A stretch of DNA of 64,000 bases from Paraburkholderia dioscoreae (GTDB taxonomy: Bacteria > Pseudomonadota > Gammaproteobacteria > Burkholderiales > Burkholderiaceae). Below are positions 57,863 through 64,000 of the stretch, piece by piece. Location of the stretch: the NCBI RefSeq assembly GCF_902459535.1, contig NZ_LR699553.1, positions 3,224,001 through 3,288,000 of the forward strand, read 5' to 3'. The translations under genes and the position numbers were made by a program. A model generated the notes under the pieces. It ran no database searches, was not told where the DNA came from, and saw nothing but the letters and a program-made list of their open reading frames with translations. How positions within the stretch are numbered: the first letter of the stretch is position 1; the number at the start of each line of letters is the position of its first letter.

Positions 57863-57938
57863 TGGAGCGGGAGACGAGGCTCGAACTCGCGACCTCAACC
57901 TTGGCAAGGTTGCGCTCTACCAACTGAGCTACTCCCGC
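57863..57938 (-). tRNA. tRNA-Gly (anticodon GCC), copy 1
   Basis: 76 nt including CCA. Acceptor GCGGGAG / CTCCCGC, D arm TAGCTCAGTTGG, anticodon loop TTGGCAA (GCC) and T arm AGTTCGAGCCT. Identical to the copy 140 bases away. Confidence 0.96.
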
Positions 57939-58002
57939 ATTGCACTGCTTCACAACGCCTTGCCTTTTTACTTCTTCGCCAAACAACGCGTTGCTTCAAA
58001 TT

Positions 58003-58078
58003 TGGAGCGGGAGACGAGGCTCGAACTCGCGACCTCAACCTTGGCAAGGTTGCGCTCTACCAACTGAGCTACTCCCGC
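58003..58078 (-). tRNA. tRNA-Gly (anticodon GCC), copy 2
   Basis: Same 76 bases as copy 1. Order on the minus strand is uvrC-pgsA-tRNA-Gly-tRNA-Gly-tRNA-Cys, similar to uvrC-pgsA-glyW-cysT in E. coli but with two tRNA-Gly copies. Confidence 0.96.
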
Positions 58079-58295
58079 ATTGTGCTGCTTTTGCCGTGCT
58101 ATCTGCTGCCTTGTTACTGCAACTACACTCTTACTGCCACCGACGTCTCAAACTGCGTGCATCGGAGAAACGAGATTATGGAGAAACGACTGAAACGTGT
58201 CAACCCCTTTTGCCAATCTCTTTTACTGAACAGATTTCACTCATGCATCAGCGAAGTTCGGGCATGCAGCAGGCGTCTTCCACCGTGAACGCAAA

Positions 58296-58889
58296 TCAGG
58301 CCGCACCGCTGCGTTCGCGAATCTGCGGCCATGCGAGCTTCATGTAGTAGAGCATCGACCAGATCGTCAGGAACGCGGCAAGATAGATGAGCCACAAGCC
58401 CCACACGCGCGTATCGAGCACCAGGCCGCCGCCGAACGGCAGCGGACCGTAGAACAGCAGCATGGGAATCGCGACCATCTGACAAACGGTCTTGAACTTG
58501 CCGAGTGAATTGACCGCAACACTCTTCGACGCGCCGATCTGCGCCATCCACTCACGCAGCGCCGAAATCGCGATCTCGCGCCCGACGATCACCAGCGCAA
58601 TTGCCGAATCGATTCGTGCGAGTTGCACCAGCACCAGCAACGCGGCGGTCACCATCAGCTTGTCCGCGACCGGATCGAGGAACGCACCGAACGCCGAGGT
58701 CTGATTCCACTTGCGCGCCAGAAAACCGTCGAACCAGTCGGTCAACGCCGCGAGAATGAAAATCGTCGCGGCCGCCAGATTGCGGTGCGCGGGGCTCATC
58801 ATCATGTCGGGCAAATAGAACACGCCGACGACCAGCGGAATCAGGACGATCCGCAGCCAGGTCAGGAAAATCGGGAAATTAAACGGCAT
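58296..58889 (-). CDS. pgsA: CDP-diacylglycerol-glycerol-3-phosphate 3-phosphatidyltransferase
   Basis: 197 residues, about five helices. The CDP-alcohol phosphotransferase motif (DGX2ARX8GX3DX3D) is visible as DGFLARKWNQTSAFGAFLDPVADK. It makes phosphatidylglycerol phosphate for PG and cardiolipin. The ATG 58889 (MPFNFPIFLTWLRI) is chosen; the frame is open further upstream only within uvrC-proximal sequence. Part of the uvrC-pgsA-tRNA operon. Confidence 0.94.
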   Translation of the reverse strand: MPFNFPIFLTWLRIVLIPLVVGVFYLPDMMMSPAHRNLAAATIFILAALTDWFDGFLARKWNQTSAFGAFLDPVADKLMVTAALLVLVQLARIDSAIALVIVGREIAISALREWMAQIGASKSVAVNSLGKFKTVCQMVAIPMLLFYGPLPFGGGLVLDTRVWGLWLIYLAAFLTIWSMLYYMKLAWPQIRERSGAA

Positions 58890-59022
58890 GGGCAGGCGCA
58901 GCGTCTGACGAGTGAGATGCAATTGTGCCGTGTCACAGGGCCTGCCACAAGCAAAGCGGCGCGCGGACCCTCGTACGCACGCCGCTCGGCAGGGAATCGG
59001 CGCCCGGCCGGACCCGTCGCGC

Positions 59023-61249
59023 TCAGTGCAACTGACGGTAAATCTGCTCTGCGAGCGCCTGCGAAATACCTTCGACGCTCGCCAGATCTTCGACACTGGC
59101 CGCAACCACGCCGCGCAGTCCGCCAAAGCGCGCGAGCAGTCGTTGGCGCCGCTTTGCGCCCACGCCTTCGAGTTCTTCGAGCCGCGAGGTCTGGCGCGTT
59201 TTGCCGCGCTTCGCGCGCATGCCGGTAATGGCGAAGCGGTGCGCTTCGTCGCGGATCTGCGCGACCAGCATCAGCGCGGCGCTTTCCTTGCCGAGTTCGA
59301 GCGGCGCGCGGCCATCGGCGAAAATCAGGGTTTCGAGGCCGACCTTGCGCCCCTCGCCCTTCGCGACACCGACCAGCATGCCGGTATCGAGACCCAGTTC
59401 CGTGAAAACCTGGCGCGCGATTTCGACCTGGCCCTTGCCGCCGTCGATCAGCACGATGGTCGGCAAGACGCCGCCGGCCGCGACCGGCTCCGCGGCGTCC
59501 GGCGCGAGCGACGGGTCCACGGCTGCGTCGCTTTGCAATTCGGCGGCTTCGTCGGCGGCATTCGCGGCGGCTTGCGCGACCATCTTTTCGTAGCGGCGCG
59601 TGAGCACCTGGCGCATCGCGGCGTAATCGTCGCCGGGCGTAATGCCGGTGATGTTGTAGCGGCGGTATTCCGAGGACTGCATCTTGTGATGGTGATACAC
59701 CACGCACGAGGCCTGCGTCGCCTCGCCCATGGTGTGGCTGATGTCGAAGCATTCGATGCGCAGATGCGCAAGATCGTCGCATTCCATGCCGAGCGTGTCG
59801 GTAAGCGCGCGCGTGCGCGCCTGTTGCGAGCCCTGTTCCGAGAGCAGGCGCGCGAGCGCGAGCCGCGCGTTCTGCTCGGCCATGGCGAGCCATGCACGCC
59901 GCTGTCCTTGCGGCTGACGCAGCACGGTCACCTTATGGCCGGCCTGCTCGATCAGCACGTCGACCAGTTCGCGTGTGGCGGGCGCGTGGCTGACTACCAG
60001 TACCGGCGGCACGCGATTGCCCAGGTAATGCTGGGCGATGAACGCTTCGAGGACTTCGGATTCGATGCCGCCGGTTGCGCGGCCTTTGCGTGGCTTTGCG
60101 GCGTCGGCGTCGGCTTCGGTGTCCGCTTCGGAGTCTGCGTCTAAGTCCGCTTCGGACTCCGCCTCTTCAGGTTCGCCGTCCGGTTCGTCCTGATCGTCCT
60201 GATCGTCTTCCGGCGGCATATCTTGCGCGATCGCCAGAGCGTCGGCGGTATCGGCCGGCCCCGCCTCACCACCCACATTCTCTTCAGCGAGCGAGACCGG
60301 TCCGGTGGCGGCATCGGCCAGCCCCTCGCCGCCTTCTTCCAGTCCGCCCTCATCCACCGTCAACGCGCTTTCCACATGCGCCGGAAAGTATGCCTTGTCG
60401 CCCAGATGCCGTCCGCCGCGCACCATCGCGAGATTCACGCAGACGCGGCCGCCCAGCGCGACCACCGCGAGAATATCGACGTCGCTGTCGCTGCCGACTT
60501 CGATCGCCTGCTGATGCAGCACTGTCGACAGCGAACTCATCTGGTTCCGCACCGCCGCTGCCTGCTCGAACTTCAGCTCGCTCGCAAACGCGTGCATCTT
60601 CTGTTCGAGCTCGCTCATTACCTCGCCCTGGCGGCCGAGCAGAAAGCGCGAAGCGTTGGCGACGTCGCGCGCGTAATCCTCTTCGCTGATGGCCGCGACG
60701 CACGGCGCCGTACAGCGGCCGATCTGATGCAGCAGACACGGCCGCGTGCGGTTGTTGAACACGGAGTCTTCGCAGGTGCGCAACTGGAACACGCGCTGCA
60801 GGATCTGGATGCTCTCGCGCACTGCCCACGCACTGGGAAACGGACCGAAGTACTGGTTTTTTCCGATCCACCGCGCCACGGTAATACGCCATGCGCGGAA
60901 ACTTGTGCCCGGTGAGCTTGAGATACGGATACGACTTGTCGTCGCGAAACAGAATGTTGTAACGCGGCGCGAGCGCCTTGATCAGATTGTTTTCGAGCAG
61001 AAGCGCTTCGGCCTCGGAGCGCGTGACCGTCGTCTCGACGCGCGCAATACGCGTGACCATCATCGCGATGCGCGGCGACAATTGCGTCTTCGTGAAATAG
61101 CTCGAGACGCGCTTCTTCAGATCGCGTGCCTTGCCCACGTAAAGCACCGCGCCGTGCGTATCGTAATAGCGATAAACGCCGGGCAGATGCGGCAGTTGGG
61201 TGAGCACTTGTTTCGGCTCGAAAACGTCGGTTGCTTCGGGTTCAGTCAT
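59023..61249 (-). pseudogene. uvrC: uvrC excinuclease subunit C, split by a one-base frameshift
   Basis: The N-terminal GIY-YIG endonuclease domain (LPGVYRYYDTHGAVLYVGKARDLKKR, starting ATG 61249) is in one frame up to about residue 129 (GAVDRKK). The rest, starting KNQYFGPFPSAWAV, is in another frame. A homopolymer of six A on the minus strand (60857-60862 on the plus strand: T6) causes this; five A would restore a normal RKNQYFGPFP. After that come the UVR motif region (ELKFEQAAAVRNQM), an unusual acidic insert of about 95 residues, the RNase-H-like domain (VLIDGGKGQVEIA) and a helix-hairpin-helix end. It incises DNA with UvrAB in nucleotide excision repair. A sequencing artefact is as likely as a true mutation. 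Confidence 0.85.
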
Positions 61250-61512
61250 GCAGAATCGGTTGGGTGGGACGGTCTTGCAAAGCCTTGCCCCGCGTGCCGC
61301 GCGCCTGGGTGAACCGGAGTATGCCTCACGCGCGCAATCGTGAACGGGTGCTTTAGAATCGCCAGTTTAGAACATTCCACGCGCGTTCGAACCCTGTTGC
61401 CTCGAATCAGGCCGGGCGTCGGCGGCAGCTGGCGGCACTGCGGCGCAGCGCGTCCAGATAGCCCGAACTTCGCCACCCTATCCATCCGTTCGAATCCGCG
61501 ATCCAGGCCACC

Positions 61513-62706
61513 ATGTCTTCCGCCACGCCCCTCTCTGAGCACGCCGCTGACGCGTCCACGGCAATCGCCTGCGATATCTTCTGCGCGGTGATCGACAATT
61601 TCGGCGACATCGGCGTGTGCTGGCGACTTGCGCGCCAACTCGCGAGCGAACACGGCTGGCAGGTGCGCGTGTTCGTCGACGACCTGCATGCGTTTCAGAA
61701 GCTGTGCCCGTCGCTGTCGCTGGAGCGCGCTCGCCAGACGGTGAGCGGCATCGTCGTCGAACACTGGCACGAGCCGGCCCATGCGGGCGACACGCTCGAA
61801 GTGGCCGATGTGGTGATCGAGGCGTTCGGCTGTGAACTGCCGCCTGTCTACGTCGCCGCGATGGCGGCGCGCGAGCGCACGCCCGTATGGCTCAACCTCG
61901 AATATCTGAGCGCCGAGGACTGGGTCGCGGATTTTCATCTGCGGCCGTCGCCGCACCCGCGCTACGCGCTGACCAAGACCTTCTTTTTCCCCGGCCTCGG
62001 GCAAGGCACCGGCGGCGTGCTGAAGGAGCGGCATCTCGACAGCGCACGCGCGGCTTTCGAAGCGTCGCCCACCGCGCGCGAGGCGTGGTGGCGGCAAGCC
62101 ACCGGCCACGCGCCTCCGCCCGCCGAGGCTACCGTCGTCTCGCTGTTCGCCTATGAAAATCCCGCCGTCGACAGCCTGCTCGAACAATGGCGCGACAGCG
62201 CCGGCCCGGTCGTGCTGCTGGTGCCCGAAGGCCGCATTTCGGGGGCGCTCGCGCGCTTCTTCGGCCTGCCTTCGTTCGCCGCCGGCTCGCACGCCGTGCG
62301 CGGAAATCTCAGCGCACACGCGCTCGCCTTTACCGATCAGCCCGGCTACGACGCGCTGCTGTGGGCAAGCGACATCAATTTCGTGCGCGGCGAAGACTCG
62401 TTCGTACGCGCTCAATGGGCCGCCAAACCCTTCGTCTGGCACATCTACCCGCAAGCCGACGACGCCCATCTGCCGAAGCTCGACGCGGCGCTGGCGCACT
62501 ACGCGCGCATCTTGCCCGCCGATGCGCGCGACGCCCTTGGGCGCTTCTGGCACGCGTGGAACGGCGCGGGCACGCCGGACTGGGCGCAATTGCAGCGTCA
62601 CTTCCCGGCGCTCAGGCGCCGTGCAGCCGAATGGGCGGACGAACTGGCTCAAGTGGGCGACCTCGCCGGAAATCTGGCCTTGTTCGCAAAAACTCAGTTA
62701 AAATAA
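61513..62706 (+). CDS. earP: EF-P arginine-32 rhamnosyltransferase
   Basis: 397 residues, GT-B fold. The family signatures DIFCAVIDNFGDIGVCWRLARQL at the N-terminus and DINFVRGEDSFVRAQWAAKPFVWHIYPQ near the C-terminus (binding dTDP-rhamnose and holding catalytic acids) are clear. EarP transfers rhamnose to Arg32 of EF-P. It lies 399 bases upstream of efp on the same strand. ATG 61513 starts the family-like sequence after a short Ser/Ala-rich lead. Confidence 0.95.
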   Translation: MSSATPLSEHAADASTAIACDIFCAVIDNFGDIGVCWRLARQLASEHGWQVRVFVDDLHAFQKLCPSLSLERARQTVSGIVVEHWHEPAHAGDTLEVADVVIEAFGCELPPVYVAAMAARERTPVWLNLEYLSAEDWVADFHLRPSPHPRYALTKTFFFPGLGQGTGGVLKERHLDSARAAFEASPTAREAWWRQATGHAPPPAEATVVSLFAYENPAVDSLLEQWRDSAGPVVLLVPEGRISGALARFFGLPSFAAGSHAVRGNLSAHALAFTDQPGYDALLWASDINFVRGEDSFVRAQWAAKPFVWHIYPQADDAHLPKLDAALAHYARILPADARDALGRFWHAWNGAGTPDWAQLQRHFPALRRRAAEWADELAQVGDLAGNLALFAKTQLK

Positions 62707-63105
62707 ACGGTTATCCAACGGCCGACGACGCAAGCGCGGCCCGACCGCAGCGGCGAAATCCGGCAATTCGCTTGACCGGCTCGCCTATCCCGCCTCGAAA
62801 GATGCGAGACAGTCCCCACATCAAGGTGTGAACGACAGAAATGTCAGACCAGGACGTGTGTTGCGGACGGCGCCACTCGTGTACACGCCCGCACAGGGTA
62901 AAAAGCAGGTAACGGATTGCCGGGAATGACGCCGGCCGCAGGTCGCGGCCCGGAAGTCGGTCCCGGCGGCAAGCCGGCCGCGCTTCGCTCGCAACCCGCC
63001 GGGCCGCTTCAGGCGGCGCGGCGCAGTGAGCGAGGCGCCGAAGCCGCTTGCGCCGTATGCCGTTGAGCAAAAGTTGAAGCTAATTATTTCGTACAGGACA
63101 GTTTT
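62707..63105. other. earP-efp intergenic region
   Basis: 399 GC-rich bases with several short inverted repeats (around 62940-63060), but no supported gene. May hold the efp promoter: TAATTA at 63081-63086 is a -10-like element without a good -35. Confidence 0.45.
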
Positions 63106-63663
63106 ATGAAGACCGCACAGGAACTCCGCACCGGTAACGTCGTGATGATCGGCGCAGACGCAATGGTTGTGCAAAAGGCCGAATACAACAAATCGGGCCG
63201 CAACTCCGCCGTCGTCAAGATGAAGTTCAAGAACCTGCTGACCGGCGCAGGCATGGAAAGCGTGTACAAGGCAGACGACAAGTTCGACGTCGTCGTGCTG
63301 GAACGCAAGGAAGTCACGTATTCGTACTTCGCTGACCCGATGTACGTGTTCATGGACGCCGACTACAACCAGTTCGAAGTCGAAAGCGAAATGATGGGCG
63401 ACGCCCTTCATTACCTCGAAGACGGCATGGCTTGCGAAGTCGTGTTCTACAACGAGAAGGCCATCTCGGTCGAACTGCCGACCACGCTGGTCCGTGAAAT
63501 CATCTACACGGAACCGGCTGTCAAGGGCGATACGTCGTCGGGCAAGGTGTTGAAGAACGCCAAGCTGAACACTGGTTTCGAACTGCAGGTGCCGCTCTTC
63601 TGCAACATCGGCGACAAGATCGAAATCGACACGCGTACGCATGAGTACCGCAGCCGCGCTTAA
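63106..63663 (+). CDS. efp: Translation elongation factor P
   Basis: 185 residues, three beta-barrel domains. The modification loop NKSGRNSAVVKMK carries Arg32, the target of EarP rhamnosylation (not lysine as in EpmA organisms). It relieves ribosome stalling at polyproline stretches. AGGA lies upstream of the ATG, and a strong terminator follows. Confidence 0.97.
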   Translation: MKTAQELRTGNVVMIGADAMVVQKAEYNKSGRNSAVVKMKFKNLLTGAGMESVYKADDKFDVVVLERKEVTYSYFADPMYVFMDADYNQFEVESEMMGDALHYLEDGMACEVVFYNEKAISVELPTTLVREIIYTEPAVKGDTSSGKVLKNAKLNTGFELQVPLFCNIGDKIEIDTRTHEYRSRA

Positions 63664-63720
63664 GCGCCCTGCTCGCCGAAATCCTGCGCCGTTGTTGCGG
63701 CGCTGAGAAAAAAATCGAAA

Positions 63721-63752
63721 AAAAAGCGCCCGGATTGGGCGCTTTTTCTTTT
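63721..63752 (+). terminator. Terminator of efp
   Basis: 11-bp stem AAAAAGCGCCC / GGGCGCTTTTT, 5-base loop, then CTTTTT. Confidence 0.93.
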
Positions 63753-63872
63753 TCTTGCTGCCGTGTATGGTTGAGGAAAACTTTACCGGCGCTCTTCTCC
63801 GAATTGCACATCAATCCCCCACATTTCCCCTACTTCGCTCAGCAAACCATTGATTATTCTAATCAAATCTTG

Positions 63873-63889
63873 TTGGCACAGTCCATGCT
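63873..63889 (+). promoter_or_regulatory. Sigma-54-like -24/-12 promoter before the CsbD gene
   Basis: TTGGCACAGTCCATGCT: GG and GC elements are exactly 12 bases apart, with TGGCAC fully matching and one mismatch in TTGC. An inverted repeat TTGATTA-TTC-TAATCAA (63850-63866) lies just upstream. A sigma-70 alternative (TTGGCA-N19-AATATA) is possible. Confidence 0.45.
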
Positions 63890-63941
63890 TAATCTCGAAT
63901 ATAGACCGGTACGGCTTTATTTTCAACTCGGGAGATGCGAC

Positions 63942-64000
63942 ATGAATAACGACATCGCTGAAGGCAAATGGAAGCAGATGGTCGGCAAGGCCAAGACCGC
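63942..64000 (+). CDS. CsbD-family stress protein, 5' end only
   Basis: Starts at ATG 63942 with GGAG seven bases upstream; cut off by the window end after 19 codons (NNDIAEGKWKQMVGKAKT). The opening DIAEGKWKQMVGKAK is the CsbD signature, small stress-induced proteins of unknown role. Confidence 0.85.
   Translation, partial: MNNDIAEGKWKQMVGKAKT

Noticed and set aside
57863..58078. CRISPR-like repeat from the two near-identical blocks
   Set aside because: The repeats are complete tRNA-Gly genes with cloverleaf structure, present only twice.
60857..60862. Programmed frameshifting in uvrC
   Set aside because: Restoring the frame needs a +1 shift at A6, which is not a standard slippery site, and no stimulatory structure is evident; a mutation or sequencing error is simpler.
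62821..63642. A 273-codon minus frame over efp
   Set aside because: Antisense shadow of the fully conserved EF-P gene.

Overview
The window looks like chromosomal housekeeping DNA from a Burkholderiales betaproteobacterium, most likely Paraburkholderia or Burkholderia. This is inferred from high GC content, the earP/efp pair with an arginine at EF-P position 32, an OlsB-type ornithine acyltransferase, a PstSCAB-PhoU-PhoB-PhoR block followed by ppk/ppx, and an acid-insert UvrC. No database search was possible. No phage, IS element, CRISPR array or rRNA operon was found.

Layout. 0-5.4 kb: end of an AcpA-like phosphoesterase gene, a DUF427 gene, tRNA-Arg, uppP, an aldose-1-epimerase-like gene, an NlpD-like lipoprotein and small envelope genes. 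5.4-10.9 kb: an AT-richer gap with a candidate small RNA, a pentapeptide-repeat gene, a DUF2288-MATE pair, several very small membrane or lipoprotein genes, tRNA-Pro and sixA. 11-24.8 kb: a phosphate block (olsB, ppx<->ppk, phoR, phoB, phoU, pstBACS), then glmM. 24.8-35.4 kb: the conserved run glmM-folP-ftsH-rlmE / yhbY, then a DUF4149 gene, greA and carB-carA. 35.6-42 kb: an MFS gene, then mltD, gloB, a yafS-like methyltransferase, rnhA, dnaQ and tRNA-Val, an order also found in enterobacteria. 42-52.3 kb: two half-size ABC exporters flanking two membrane-protein genes and a glycosyltransferase, then otsA-otsB. 52.7-57.2 kb: a copper/cytochrome oxidase assembly trio (Sco, PCuAC, CtaG), an ElaA-type GNAT, a TraB/GumN protein and a secreted unknown. 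57.6-64 kb: tRNA-Cys and two tRNA-Gly downstream of pgsA and a frameshifted uvrC, then earP, efp and the start of a CsbD-family gene.

Functional themes. Phosphate-starvation control is the strongest thread. Pho-box-like direct repeats (7-4-7 spacing) lie upstream of pstS, upstream of ppk and upstream of olsB, in the same window as phoB itself. Envelope biogenesis is the second theme (uppP, nlpD-like, mltD, glmM, pgsA, exporters).

The most notable non-coding signals are a promoter-hairpin-terminator unit at about 5.6 kb, a roughly 80-nt rod-like hairpin ending in T8 between carB and greA, and a sigma-54-like promoter before the CsbD gene. The main anomaly in a core gene is the one-base frameshift in uvrC. 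I do not see a clearly new multi-gene system; the best novelty candidates are the small RNAs and small proteins.
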